Counted from the first letter of the stretch, positions 8,336 to 18,127 are shown. The stretch is 64,000 nucleotides of DNA from an uncultured Eubacteriales bacterium (GCA_900553025.1 USBT01000002.1:1-64000); one strand, 5' to 3'. The notes: generated by a model not told the origin, from the letters alone. Translations and numbers: made by a program.

Positions 8336-9280
8336 ATGAGAAACAGAAATATGTATTCTGAGATGGAAAGCACTTGGTTCGGATTAAACGAACCGGAGAT
8401 TTCAGAGGTCAGTTCAGATGTTGTTGTATTCGGAATACCATTTGATGGTAGCGAAAGCGGTAGGGGGGCAGCAGCTGAAACTCCTGATCTTTTGAGGCGA
8501 AATACAATGGAGGCTAGTCCTTGTACGGAAGATCTCGATTTTTTCGATCAGCTCAAGGTGTATGACGGGGGAGACTTCAGGGGCACAGACAGAGAAACGA
8601 TATACAAAGAAGTCGAAGATTACGTAGCATCAATTGTGGATATGCGGAAGAAATTCACAATGATAGGTGGAGACCACAGTGTATCTATTCCAGTTATGAA
8701 GGGAATTGACAGAGAAATTTCTGGAAGCCTTGGAATCATCAACATGGGCGCATATCTTGACCTTAAAGACGATGAAGATGGAGATAACTTGAGCAGTTCA
8801 ACTGTTATGAGTCGCGTTCTTGAGCTTGAATCTGTTACTGGTCCTGAAAACATATACAACATCGGAATACGAGCACTGAATAGACAGGAGTTTGACAAGG
8901 TCAAAGCTGGTAAATTCAACGTAAAGACAGCAAAAGATTGTTTTACCTTCGGGGCAGAAGCAGTTGCGATGGACTGCGTGTCAAAGATGAAGGAATTCGA
9001 CAGGGTGTATTTGACATTTAACATCGATGTTCTCGATCCTGGATATGCAGCAGGAACTGGAATGCCTCAGATGGGAGGGCTCACACCTAGGATGGTGTTT
9101 GACATGCTGACTATTTTGTTCAGCCGATTGAATATTATAGGGTTTGATATGGTTGAAATTGCACCAGCTCTTGATGATAGCCTTACTGCGATGTATGCGG
9201 GTAGGAGACTCGTGAAGCAGATGTGGGCTCACTGGGCATCCAAACTCGGAAAACTTGAAAAGTTAAATGATAAGGAATAA
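8336..9280 (+). CDS. Arginase/agmatinase-family protein with degraded metal site
   Basis: 314 residues of the ureohydrolase (arginase/agmatinase/formiminoglutamase) fold. GGDHS (111-115) keeps the first metal His. The usual DAHxD motif reads GAYLD (138-142), so one Asp and one His ligand are replaced by Gly and Tyr. The usual SxDxDxxDP motif reads TFNIDVLDP, with the first Asp changed to Asn229. Three of six canonical Mn ligands are therefore missing, while the substrate-loop signature AAGTGMPQMGGLT is kept. Catalysis as a binuclear Mn hydrolase is doubtful. ATG 8336 is chosen because GGAGG lies at 8326-8330; the frame extends to TTG 8318. The gene stands alone before mscL. Confidence 0.8.
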   Translation: MRNRNMYSEMESTWFGLNEPEISEVSSDVVVFGIPFDGSESGRGAAAETPDLLRRNTMEASPCTEDLDFFDQLKVYDGGDFRGTDRETIYKEVEDYVASIVDMRKKFTMIGGDHSVSIPVMKGIDREISGSLGIINMGAYLDLKDDEDGDNLSSSTVMSRVLELESVTGPENIYNIGIRALNRQEFDKVKAGKFNVKTAKDCFTFGAEAVAMDCVSKMKEFDRVYLTFNIDVLDPGYAAGTGMPQMGGLTPRMVFDMLTILFSRLNIIGFDMVEIAPALDDSLTAMYAGRRLVKQMWAHWASKLGKLEKLNDKE

Positions 9281-9382
9281 TTTTAGAATCAGCATGGCTG
9301 GTCGGAGCCAAAGGATGGACGGCCAGCTCCATGATTAGTATCAAGACGACGAATCAAAAAATAAAAATAGGAGAAACAGAAA

Positions 9383-9763
9383 ATGAAAGGCTTTATAAAG
9401 GAGTTTAAGGAATTTATTTCAAGGGGCAACGTGATTGACCTAGCGGTTGCAGTCGTTATAGGCGGAGCGTTTACTAAGATTGTAAACTCTTTAGTTGACG
9501 ATATCATAATGCCTATAATCGGAGTTATAATCGGAGGCATAAACTTCGAAAATCTTATGCTTACAGTTGGAACAGCTGAGATCAAATACGGAATGTTCAT
9601 TCAGGCAGTTGTTAACTTCTTACTGATAGCTCTTGTTATATTCACTATTATCAAAGCTATAAACAAATTCAAGAAGAAGGAAGAAGAAAAGCCCGAGGAA
9701 CCTGCAGCACCTTCAGAAGACATTGTTTTGCTCACCGAAATCAGAGATCTTCTTAGGAAGTAG
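9383..9763 (+). CDS. mscL: Large-conductance mechanosensitive channel
   Basis: 126-residue MscL, the emergency osmotic-release channel of the cytoplasmic membrane (homopentamer). The N-terminal amphipathic helix ([20 protein letters not shown]), TM1 with the glycine-rich [17 protein letters not shown], and TM2 (about residues 70-92) are present, followed by a charged KKKEEE linker and C-terminal helix. Length is typical. ATG 9383 follows AGGAGA. It lies 100 bp after the ureohydrolase gene and 60 bp before ferritin. Confidence 0.97.
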   Translation: MKGFIKEFKEFISRGNVIDLAVAVVIGGAFTKIVNSLVDDIIMPIIGVIIGGINFENLMLTVGTAEIKYGMFIQAVVNFLLIALVIFTIIKAINKFKKKEEEKPEEPAAPSEDIVLLTEIRDLLRK

Positions 9764-9822
9764 TCAAAATTTTTGCCAATATGCATATATTAACTAGTAA
9801 AGATATATAAGGAGGAATTGAA

Positions 9823-10332
9823 ATGAAACTTGACAAGAAAATGGTAAAGTTGTTAAACGAACAGTTTAATGCTGAGATGTATTCGGCATATTTGTACCTT
9901 GATTTTTCGAATTACTTTGAAGAAAAGGGATTGAACGGATTTGCAAACTGGTACATGATTCAGGCAAAGGAAGAAATGTCACATGCTATGATGTTCTATA
10001 ATTACATTCACGAAAACGACGGAGCACTTAAGCTGGAGGCAATTGCTAAGCCTGAGGGAAATTACAAGGATGACCTTACAGTGCTAAATGAGGCGCTTAA
10101 ACACGAGGAATATGTAACAAGCTTAATTAATAACATGGTTTATGAAGCACGCGACCTTAAGGACCTCAGAACAGAGCACTTCCTAGCATGGTTTGTAAAT
10201 GAACAGGCTGAGGAAGAGGCTAATGCAAACGATTTAATTACAAAATACGAGTTATTTGCAAAGGACGGCAAGGGTCTATATGCTCTTAATGATGAGCTTG
10301 CAGGAAGAACATTTACTCCACCGCAGATTTAA
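9823..10332 (+). CDS. ftnA: Non-heme ferritin
   Basis: 169-residue bacterial ferritin of the FtnA class, a 24-mer shell that oxidises and stores iron. Ferroxidase-site residues fit the family: Glu in LNEQFNAEMYSAYLYL (about E17), Glu/His in KEEMSHAMMFY (about E50, H53), and a Glu-rich fourth helix region (FVNEQAEEE). An AAGGAGG Shine-Dalgarno precedes ATG 9823. A hairpin terminator lies about 90 bp downstream. No Fur box was recognised. Confidence 0.94.
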   Translation: MKLDKKMVKLLNEQFNAEMYSAYLYLDFSNYFEEKGLNGFANWYMIQAKEEMSHAMMFYNYIHENDGALKLEAIAKPEGNYKDDLTVLNEALKHEEYVTSLINNMVYEARDLKDLRTEHFLAWFVNEQAEEEANANDLITKYELFAKDGKGLYALNDELAGRTFTPPQI

Positions 10333-10424
10333 GGGAAATCTCGGGACGTAAACCCCATTAATGCATCCCTACTAATTTGACTTTTAGTTTTTACAAAATA
10401 GTAGCTCAAATATGGGTTAATAAT

Positions 10425-10461
10425 ATGCTCTGCGGTCCGTTTGGCTGTGGAGCATTTTGTT
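10425..10461 (+). terminator. Intrinsic terminator between ferritin and copA
   Basis: Arms 10425-10437 and 10443-10455 pair over 13 bp (four G-U) around a 5-nt loop, followed by TTTTGTT. It probably ends the ferritin transcript; it could also act in the copA leader. Confidence 0.6.
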
Positions 10462-10570
10462 CACTTCGGAATGAAATCAAAGCAGAAGTCCATATTAAAG
10501 TTTTTTTGAAAACAGAAATAGTAGCATGTTGAGGGAAAGCTTGAAATAGAATCCTAAAAAGGAGGTTTAT

Positions 10571-13204
10571 TTGAAAAAGGAAAAATACATTGTAACGGGA
10601 ATGACATGCGGAGCCTGCTCTGCCAGGGTTGAAAAAGCAGTCAATAAGCTTGAGGGCACAAGTCATGTTCAGGTCAACCTACTCACTGGTTCCATGATGA
10701 TTGAAAGGGATGAGGGCAAACTAAAGGTAGCGGACATAGAAGAAGCCGTAAGCAAAGCAGGTTACTCTGCGAAATTGTCGGTCAAAGAGAATTTCTCAAA
10801 TCGAGGAATAGAACTCTCCACAATCTCTGATATGGGAAATAAATCTAAAGAATCTGGAGCTTGTGAACTAAACAGAAAACGAGGCTATGAAGCCCAAGAC
10901 ATCAGCATAGGAGAGCTTCATAGAAAAGAAGCTGAGAGAAAGAAAATTACTTTTTTGCTTTCTCTAATATTCTTAATTCCAATGATGTACTTCAGCATGG
11001 GTCCAATGCTCATAAGCATGATTTCGCCTCCATTCGAGATTACGACAGGACTGCCGCTAGCGAACACTCTAACACAGTTTATATTACTCATACCAATAAT
11101 ATATCTGAATAGGGATTATTTTATTAAGGGAATACCTGCACTTATTAACGGTAATCCTAACATGGACAGTCTCATAGCAATAAGTGCGTCAGTATCAACA
11201 GCCTATGGTATATTCATGATGTATCAAATTATTTATGGCAACATGTTTCACGACATATACTTTGAGTCAGCTGGGATGATTTTGACCCTGATAACGATGG
11301 GCAAGTATTTGGAAGCAAGGAGCAAGGGAAAGACAACCGATGCCATAGAAAAACTCATGACCCTCGCACCTAAAAAGGTAATCATAGAATCTGACGGCAT
11401 TGAAAAACAAATTCCACTCGAAGATTTGGTAGTTGGAGACATCTTAATCATAAAGCCGGGGCAGACTATAGGAGCAGATGGCACCGTTATTTCAGGTGAA
11501 AGCTGGGTTGACCAGTCTGCAATCACTGGAGAAAGTATTCCAGTAGCGAAAAAAGCTGGTGATGGAGTGATATCTGCGACTATTAATCAGAACGGAATCC
11601 TTAGGGCCAGGGCTGAGAGAGTCGGTGAAAACAGCACAATTAATCAGATAATCAATCTCGTTAACGAAGCAAGCGCGAGCAAGGCACCGATTGCAAATAT
11701 GGCGGATAAGGTGGCAGCTATATTTGTACCAGCGATAATAGCTATTTCGATAATTACATTTATATTATGGATGATTTTTGACGGAAACCTTTCCATGGCA
11801 ATAAACTGCGCAGTGAGCGTCCTTGTAATTTCCTGCCCTTGTGCACTTGGACTTGCGACACCAGTTGCAATCATGGTTGGGACTGGTAAGGGAGCTGAGG
11901 GAGGCATACTAATTAAAAGCGGTGAAGCACTTGAAATCCTTCACGAAATAAACACCGTGCTCATGGACAAAACTGGTACGATAACCGAAGGAAAACCAAA
12001 GGTGACGGACATAATTCCTACAGGTCTGGATGTCAATGAGCTTCTAACAATCGCAGCTGCACTCGAGAAAAACTCTGAACATCCGCTCGGAGAAGCAATT
12101 CTACTAGAACAAAACAGGTGCATGCCAAATACAAATCTACCTGATGTCGAGCATTTCAAAGCGTTATTTGGTAAGGGAGTAAGGGGTAAAATCGGTGATA
12201 AATCCTACGTTGGCGGCAACAGAGCTCTAATGGACGATATGAACATAAATATCTCCAATAAAGATGCTGATGTTATAAATAAGCTTTCTGACGAGGGGAA
12301 GACACCTATGATTTTCGCTGAAGCAGAAGAAGAAAAAATCATAGGTATTATAGCTGTTGCGGATGTTCCAAAGCCTGATAGCAGAGCTGCCATTGCTGCT
12401 TTTGAAAGATCTGGCGTTGAGGTTGTGTTGCTAACAGGGGATAATGCGCGCACAGGTGAAGCTACTGCAAGAAGCTTGGGTATCAAACGCATCATATCCG
12501 AAGTAATGCCTCAGGATAAGGAAGCAGAGGTTAAGAAACTACAGGATATAGGGAAAAAGGTTGCGATGATTGGTGACGGCATAAACGACGGACCAGCACT
12601 CGCACGAGCAGATGTTGGTATAGCAATAGGCGCTGGCACCGATGTAGCGATTGAAAGTGCTGATGTAGTGCTTATTAATAACAGCTTGACGGATGCCTTT
12701 GGTGCCTACAAGCTTTCTAATGCAGTCATAAGGAATATAAAGGAAAATCTGTTTTGGGCATTCTTCTACAATATCATACTCATACCAGTTGCAGCGGGAG
12801 TTCTATATCCGATTTACGGGATAGTATTGAACCCAATGATGGGAGCAGCCGCAATGAGTATTTCAAGCTTTTGTGTTGTTATGAACTCACTTAGACTTAG
12901 ATGGTTTAAAAAGGACACAGATATCACTGAGAACTTGACTAAAACAGAAGATATGAATATTATAGATAATGATAAATCAGATTTTGAGGAGACAAAATAT
13001 ATGAGAACATATGAACTTAATGTTAAGGGTATGATGTGCGAGAATTGTGTCAAGCATGTTGAAAAGGCACTGTTATCAATGGATGGTTTAACTTCCGTTG
13101 ATGTTGATCTTGATAATGCAAAAGCCACTGTTAAATCAAGTGTTGAAATCAGCATGGATGAATTTAAGAAAGTAATTGAAGAGGCGGGATATGAATTGGT
13201 CTAA
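10571..13204 (+). CDS. copA: Copper-exporting P-type ATPase CopA, with N- and C-terminal HMA domains
   Basis: 877-residue P1B-type ATPase that expels Cu+ from the cytosol. It has an N-terminal HMA domain with GMTCGACSA (C13, C16), the transmembrane CPC motif (C422-P-C424), the phosphorylated DKTGT (D466) and GDGINDGPAL (668-677). The YN and MxxSS residues of the last two membrane helices match the Cu+ subgroup. A second HMA domain (about 811-877, MMCENC) is fused at the C-terminus. Start is TTG 10571 with AAGGAGGT just upstream. An in-frame ATG at 13001 with GAGGAG at 12986-12991 could make the last 67 residues separately as a CopZ-like chaperone. The next gene overlaps by 14 bp. Confidence 0.95.
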   Translation: MKKEKYIVTGMTCGACSARVEKAVNKLEGTSHVQVNLLTGSMMIERDEGKLKVADIEEAVSKAGYSAKLSVKENFSNRGIELSTISDMGNKSKESGACELNRKRGYEAQDISIGELHRKEAERKKITFLLSLIFLIPMMYFSMGPMLISMISPPFEITTGLPLANTLTQFILLIPIIYLNRDYFIKGIPALINGNPNMDSLIAISASVSTAYGIFMMYQIIYGNMFHDIYFESAGMILTLITMGKYLEARSKGKTTDAIEKLMTLAPKKVIIESDGIEKQIPLEDLVVGDILIIKPGQTIGADGTVISGESWVDQSAITGESIPVAKKAGDGVISATINQNGILRARAERVGENSTINQIINLVNEASASKAPIANMADKVAAIFVPAIIAISIITFILWMIFDGNLSMAINCAVSVLVISCPCALGLATPVAIMVGTGKGAEGGILIKSGEALEILHEINTVLMDKTGTITEGKPKVTDIIPTGLDVNELLTIAAALEKNSEHPLGEAILLEQNRCMPNTNLPDVEHFKALFGKGVRGKIGDKSYVGGNRALMDDMNINISNKDADVINKLSDEGKTPMIFAEAEEEKIIGIIAVADVPKPDSRAAIAAFERSGVEVVLLTGDNARTGEATARSLGIKRIISEVMPQDKEAEVKKLQDIGKKVAMIGDGINDGPALARADVGIAIGAGTDVAIESADVVLINNSLTDAFGAYKLSNAVIRNIKENLFWAFFYNIILIPVAAGVLYPIYGIVLNPMMGAAAMSISSFCVVMNSLRLRWFKKDTDITENLTKTEDMNIIDNDKSDFEETKYMRTYELNVKGMMCENCVKHVEKALLSMDGLTSVDVDLDNAKATVKSSVEISMDEFKKVIEEAGYELV

Positions 13205-14543
13205 GCTAGCTCGTGTGCTTGGCATCGAAGAAAACGAAAAGAAACTCAAATCCAATGAAGTTGATGAAGAAGCGCAAGCTGTAGAAGTAAAAGATAAGGA
13301 TAGAGATGCGACTGTAAAAATTAAGGAAAGCGTTGTTAATGTGAACAATTTCTCAATAAAGAGGATAATTTTTATTGCGCTCGGACTTATCATATTTTAT
13401 CTAGCAATCAAGAATATTGCAGTAGTAATAAGCTACATAGGGACATTTATCTCGTTTTTCACACCATTTATACTGGGAGCAGCCCTAGCATTTGTCATAA
13501 ATGTGCCGATGACCAAGATTGAAGGCTTCCTCTTTAAAAAAGTACCAAAGAATCCAAAGACGAGGCTGCAAAAATGTGCAAAAGCTCTCAAAAGACCTGT
13601 GAGCATGCTGATAGCATTGCTTTTAGTTTTCGGAGCAATAGTGGTTGCAGGCATAATAATCGTACCGCAGGTTGCTAGTGGACTGGAATCACTAGCTGAT
13701 GCGTTGCCAGGTGCTATGAATCGTCTAGAAAACTGGATATCCTTAAATGCGAACAAAATAGATGCAGTTGAAAATCTGATGAACAAGGTTGACATTGATC
13801 TGGATTCTGTGGGTAGAGAACTTGCAAACACGGCAAAAGGCTGGGCGGCTGCGATGCTCGATAGTGGATTCAGCACTGTTTCAAATATTGTCAATGGTAT
13901 TTTTGAATTTGTAATAGGATTGGTATTCGCTATATACATACTGCTTCAAAAGGAAAAACTTGGAAGACAGGGCAAGCAGATAGTATATGCTTCATTTACT
14001 AAAAAACCAGCCGATAAAATTATGTATATAACAGGGATGACAAGGGATGTATTCAAGGGTTTCATATCAGGACAATGCGTCGATGGGATAATCAATGCGA
14101 TATTATTTTTTATCATCCTGACTATACTCGGCATTCCTTACGCTGTAATGCTCAGTATATTCACAGGTTTTATGGCAATGATACCAATAATAGGATCTTT
14201 TATTGGAGCAGGTGTGGGAGTTATCATTGTTTTGATAATGGATCCGTCACAGGTTCTTTATTTTATAATTCTGTATATTGTCGTTCAGCAATTAGACGGA
14301 AATGTTATATACCCACTCATTGCAGGAAACTCCATGGGCTTACCGTCAATATGGGTGCTTATGGCTGTTACAGTCGGAGGTAGCATGATGGGAATACTAG
14401 GAATGATTCTCTTTATTCCAATCTGCTCAGTCTTATATCAGCTGACAAGACATTACGTACTCAGACGACTTGATGATAACGATGTAGATAAGGAAAAATG
14501 GGAAAAGCCTCTAGAGCTTGATGCTGATGTCCTTGACAAATAA
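13191..14543 (+). CDS. AI-2E/PerM-family transporter
   Basis: About 450-residue polytopic protein of the AI-2E (TqsA/PerM/YtvI) family. It has a hydrophilic, Lys/Glu-rich N-terminus, paired membrane segments near residues 55-110, a periplasmic-type helical region, and a C-terminal membrane bundle with VVQQLDGNVIYPLIAG and the following GLPSIWVLMAV typical of the family. Substrates vary across members, and the 'AI-2 exporter' label should not be taken literally. ATG 13191 with GAGGCGG upstream is preferred over TTG 13176. It overlaps copA by 14 bp, suggesting translational coupling, although a functional link to copper is not known. Confidence 0.88.
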   Translation: MNWSKLARVLGIEENEKKLKSNEVDEEAQAVEVKDKDRDATVKIKESVVNVNNFSIKRIIFIALGLIIFYLAIKNIAVVISYIGTFISFFTPFILGAALAFVINVPMTKIEGFLFKKVPKNPKTRLQKCAKALKRPVSMLIALLLVFGAIVVAGIIIVPQVASGLESLADALPGAMNRLENWISLNANKIDAVENLMNKVDIDLDSVGRELANTAKGWAAAMLDSGFSTVSNIVNGIFEFVIGLVFAIYILLQKEKLGRQGKQIVYASFTKKPADKIMYITGMTRDVFKGFISGQCVDGIINAILFFIILTILGIPYAVMLSIFTGFMAMIPIIGSFIGAGVGVIIVLIMDPSQVLYFIILYIVVQQLDGNVIYPLIAGNSMGLPSIWVLMAVTVGGSMMGILGMILFIPICSVLYQLTRHYVLRRLDDNDVDKEKWEKPLELDADVLDK

Positions 14544-14603
14544 GGTGATGTGGGGCTGTTTCACAGAAATAAGCCCCATCATATAGCATCTAATCCATCA
14601 CCT
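14542..14603. terminator. Nested inverted repeats between convergent genes
   Basis: AAGGTGATG (14542-14550) pairs with CATCACCTT (14595-14603) and encloses a GGGGCT/AGCCCC hairpin at 14552-14577. It lies between two convergent stop codons. No long T tract is visible on either side, so termination efficiency is uncertain. Confidence 0.4.
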
Positions 14604-17187
14604 TAAGTGAATCTATCATATCTATCTTTTTGATTTTAAAGTACATTATAAAGTTTACGATGGCTGCAAATATCATTGTTAGGACGAAAGCTATCAGATA
14701 GCTGAACCATGAGATTCTAAGCTGGAAATATACCATTTCAACCTGAATTTGGTGCATAACAAAGGCATGCAGAAGCCTTCCGAGCGCGACTCCAATCAAA
14801 GCACCAAAGGCTGTCAAGAAGGTGCTTTCTCTGAATATGTAAAGGGCAGTTTCCTTAGGGTAGAAGCCTAATACTTTGATAGTTGCAATTTCTCTAACTC
14901 TTTCTGTGATGCTGATATTTGAGAGATTATACAAAACTATGAGTGCTAGCCCAGCGGCAGCAAGCACTATGACCGCAATGACGGAGTTTAGACTGTCCAT
15001 CATATTTGTTATTCGTGTATAGTTGTCATGATTTATTATGGTTCCACTTACATTTTCATCATCGAGAACACCTACAGATGAGTCGAATATTTTGTCGACA
15101 GATGACTTGTCGTTGTGTGCAACTGGCCTATCCAGACCTTTCACGTTTACAAGTGCCTCATTCATGCTGGCGGACTTGCCAAAGTAATTTTTGTATGTCG
15201 CCGTGTTCATATAGATATAGTTATCTATAAAGTTTCGAGTTACGGCAGCAACCTCAAATTCGGCGGATTTTCCAGCCTCATTTTTGAGATTAATTTTAGA
15301 GCCCACCTTAACTCCTTGCTCATCAGCAAGCTTCTCGCAGATTATTATTTTTCCATTGCTTGGTATCTCAAGACTTTTGCCTCTCATTTCGAGATTTACA
15401 AAGTCTTTGATATTCTTTTTATCGGAAGCTATAAGCTTTAAATCTATAGTGTCCTTTTTTCTTTTGTATTTGAGTGTTTCGCCATGATAAAACATGGATT
15501 TGTCAATTGTTTTATTGTCTTTAAGAAAGTCTGACTCGGACCCTTTCATATCTTTGCTAAAGTTTATTTTGTAATCGTAGACTGAGATTTCTTCGTACTG
15601 ATAGCTTGCGATGTTTTTGATTGAATCGTTGATACCAAAGCCTGTTAAAAGTAGAGCTGTACATCCACCTATGCCAAGTAGCATCATGAATAGTCTTTTT
15701 TTGTATCTAAATATATTTCTAAAAGTCACCTTGTATAGGAAGCTGAATTTTTGCCATATGAATGGTATTTTCTCTAGCAAAATACGTTTTCCTTCTTTTG
15801 GAGATTTCGGGATAATGAGGGACGCCGGCATACCCTTTCTGTCCTCGTGAAAGGCGAGGAAGGTTGCTCCTGCTGAACCTGCTATGCATACGGCAAGGGT
15901 TGCAATGCCAAGTGCGACATTGTGAGGGTAGTTGATAGGTGTATCAAAGTGATAAAATGATTGATATGCATCCCATATGGTTGTCGGGAATACATAACTC
16001 CCACCGAGATAGCCAAGTACTGCTCCGATGAATGTTGCGCTGACTGCATAAAACAGGTATTTGCCGAGGATTACGGAGTCTTTGTAGCCAAGGGCTTTTA
16101 GCACACCGATTTCGGTTCTCTGTTCATCTACAAGCCTTGCCATGGACGTCATAACCACGAGTGCTGCGACAAGGAAGAAGAATGCCGGAAATACGTTGGC
16201 AATGCCACGCACTATGTTGGAATCGCTTTCGAATGTAGCATAGCCTGCATTGTGATTTCGGTCGAACAGGTATGTCGTTGGCTTTTGGATCTTAGAAACA
16301 GCTTCCTTTATAACAAAATCTGGAGCCTTCGCAAGTCCTACTTTTTTGAATTTGGCGTTAGCCTGCTTCTTGGCGTCTGAAACGAGCCTGTCGTATCTGT
16401 CATTTGAAACCTTTGTGAGCACATCAGAAACCTTATCCCTGCTGTCTTCAATGGCATCCTCATATTCCTTGGTGTATATCTTCGGCCTATTTTTGATTGT
16501 TAATGCAACGGAAGTAAAATATTTGAAATCGAAGGCTTTCCCTGGCACATAGACATAGGAGTAAACTGTACCGTTGCCTAGATTTGAATAGCCTTTTTCC
16601 TGATTAAGAAAAATAGGCGATGACACGAGACCAACTATTTTGAATGAGTTGACCTTAAAGTCGCTGGAAGCTCTGCCTTTGAAGGTATTTTCGGCTTTCT
16701 TTATTAAGGATTTGTCCGAATTTTTAATCTTGATTGTTTTTCCTATGTCATTACTGTCAAAAATGCCGTTATCGGCCACACATTCAGATGACTTTGTTGG
16801 CATTCTTCCCTCGGAAAGTTTAGGCATATCGACATGGTTTTTCGGCATGGATATAGCCTTTATGACCCTCTCGACATCTTCATTGTCCATGTAAACAAAA
16901 TCTTTTGATTTGAAGCCCTCGACCTTATCAAGTGGTATTTTGTTATTGCCCTTGCTAAGACTGTCCTCTATTTTGTTGATGTCCTTGCCTGTAAATCCGA
17001 GAGTGGAAATCATTTCGAAATCGTGCATATTTTGTTTGTTTAAGAGTCCGTCAACGGTTGTGACCATAACGTCCCTTGATTGAACGAGGCCGGCAAAAAA
17101 TCCTACTCCAAGGGCAACGATAGCTATTATCGCAAAATATCTGCCCAGGCTCTTTGTTATTTCTCTAATTGTGCTTTTTAACAACAT
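14590..17187 (-). CDS. ABC transporter permease, FtsX/MacB type
   Basis: 865-residue permease with two FtsX-type modules. It has an N-terminal membrane segment near residues 15-35, a large extracytoplasmic region, an FtsX core near 335-455 (DEQRTEIGVLKALGYKD coupling helix), a further membrane segment near 500, a second extracytoplasmic domain, and a final FtsX core near 740-865 (REIATIKVLGFYPKE). Such pairs export peptides, lipids or antibiotics, or regulate wall enzymes; the substrate here is unknown. It lies 38 bp downstream of its ATPase gene on the same strand and ends convergently with the AI-2E gene. Confidence 0.9.
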   Translation of the reverse strand: MLLKSTIREITKSLGRYFAIIAIVALGVGFFAGLVQSRDVMVTTVDGLLNKQNMHDFEMISTLGFTGKDINKIEDSLSKGNNKIPLDKVEGFKSKDFVYMDNEDVERVIKAISMPKNHVDMPKLSEGRMPTKSSECVADNGIFDSNDIGKTIKIKNSDKSLIKKAENTFKGRASSDFKVNSFKIVGLVSSPIFLNQEKGYSNLGNGTVYSYVYVPGKAFDFKYFTSVALTIKNRPKIYTKEYEDAIEDSRDKVSDVLTKVSNDRYDRLVSDAKKQANAKFKKVGLAKAPDFVIKEAVSKIQKPTTYLFDRNHNAGYATFESDSNIVRGIANVFPAFFFLVAALVVMTSMARLVDEQRTEIGVLKALGYKDSVILGKYLFYAVSATFIGAVLGYLGGSYVFPTTIWDAYQSFYHFDTPINYPHNVALGIATLAVCIAGSAGATFLAFHEDRKGMPASLIIPKSPKEGKRILLEKIPFIWQKFSFLYKVTFRNIFRYKKRLFMMLLGIGGCTALLLTGFGINDSIKNIASYQYEEISVYDYKINFSKDMKGSESDFLKDNKTIDKSMFYHGETLKYKRKKDTIDLKLIASDKKNIKDFVNLEMRGKSLEIPSNGKIIICEKLADEQGVKVGSKINLKNEAGKSAEFEVAAVTRNFIDNYIYMNTATYKNYFGKSASMNEALVNVKGLDRPVAHNDKSSVDKIFDSSVGVLDDENVSGTIINHDNYTRITNMMDSLNSVIAVIVLAAAGLALIVLYNLSNISITERVREIATIKVLGFYPKETALYIFRESTFLTAFGALIGVALGRLLHAFVMHQIQVEMVYFQLRISWFSYLIAFVLTMIFAAIVNFIMYFKIKKIDMIDSLKVMD

Positions 17188-17225
17188 TTCGAAGCTTCCC
17201 CTAATCTAAAAATCTATGCCAAGTC

Positions 17226-17927
17226 TTACCACTCGATTTCCTCAATCGGAACGATGTTTTCGTTTATTTCCTCAGATGTGACTGTGCCATTCTTGACGTG
17301 GATAACCCTGTCTGCCATAGCTGTGAGTGCGGTGTTATGTGTGATGATTATTACAGTCATGCCCGTGGTTTTGCAGGTATTATATAGAAGTCGCAAAACA
17401 GTTTTGCCGGTTATGTAGTCTAGTGCTCCGGTTGGCTCATCACAAAGCAAGAGCTTGGGGTTCTTAGCAAGTGCTCTTGCGATTGCTACACGCTGCTGCT
17501 CTCCTCCAGAAAGCTGAGATGGGAAGTTCTTTAGACGTTCACCAAGTCCAACGTGTTTGAGTACTTCTTCTGAGTCAATCGGGTCATTGCAGATCTGAGT
17601 TGCGAGGCTCACATTTTCCACAACGGTCAGGTTCTGAATGAGGTTGTAAAATTGGAATATAAAGCCGATATCGTGGCGTCTGTAGTCTGTTAGTTCTTTT
17701 TGAGAATATTTGGATATGTCTTTGCCGTCCAAAATAACATTTCCATCGGACAGAGTATCCATGCCGCCTAGGATGTTAAGAAGGGTTGTTTTGCCTGCTC
17801 CAGAAGGCCCGACAATCACGACAAATTCGCCTTTCTCGACGGAAAAGCTGGCGTCTTTGAGCGCCTCAATGTTGACTTCTCCCATGTGGTAAACTTTTTT
17901 TACGTTTTTAAATTCTACATAACTCAT
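17226..17927 (-). CDS. ABC transporter ATP-binding protein, LolD/MacB type
   Basis: 233-residue ATPase that powers the FtsX-type permease encoded next. Walker [10 protein letters not shown] (39-47), the Q-loop in [18 protein letters not shown], signature [16 protein letters not shown], Walker [13 protein letters not shown] and the switch His in IITHN are all intact. ATG 17927 follows GAGGAA. It is the first gene of a two-gene reverse operon, with a TGATATAAT extended -10 about 65 bp upstream. No two-component regulator, often seen with bacitracin-type exporters, is adjacent. Confidence 0.95.
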   Translation of the reverse strand: MSYVEFKNVKKVYHMGEVNIEALKDASFSVEKGEFVVIVGPSGAGKTTLLNILGGMDTLSDGNVILDGKDISKYSQKELTDYRRHDIGFIFQFYNLIQNLTVVENVSLATQICNDPIDSEEVLKHVGLGERLKNFPSQLSGGEQQRVAIARALAKNPKLLLCDEPTGALDYITGKTVLRLLYNTCKTTGMTVIIITHNTALTAMADRVIHVKNGTVTSEEINENIVPIEEIEW

Positions 17928-17989
17928 TTTGATTATTCCTCTAGTTTATCAATATTGCATTGCAGCAATTGAGTAAATTTCATACGGTA

Positions 17990-17998
17990 ATTATATCA
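17990..17998 (-). promoter_or_regulatory. Extended -10 element for the ABC exporter operon
   Basis: TGATATAAT on the reverse strand, about 65 bp upstream of the ATPase start. It is identical to the elements at gpmI/addA and before the nucleotidase gene. No clear -35. Confidence 0.4.
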
Positions 17999-18118
17999 TA
18001 TACGCGGGAGTTCTAAAAGATGGACGGGGATAAATAGATGGCTATGGATACTGAAGTTAATAGCAAATTTTTCAAGAATATTAATCAAAAATTTATCACT
18101 ACAAAATTTCTTAGAATT

Positions 18119-18127
18119 TGATATAAT
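18119..18127 (+). promoter_or_regulatory. Extended -10 element for the 5'-nucleotidase gene
   Basis: TGATATAAT, 38 bp upstream of the start codon, in an A+T-rich divergent spacer. No clear -35. Confidence 0.45.

Noticed and set aside
9292..9332. Hairpin (GCTGGTC with GGCCAGC) between the ureohydrolase-like gene and mscL, considered as a terminator
   Set aside because: The stem is only 7 bp with a long loop, and no T tract follows.
13433..13939. Reverse-strand open frame of 168 codons inside the AI-2E-family gene
   Set aside because: Antisense to a well-supported membrane protein, with no start signal.
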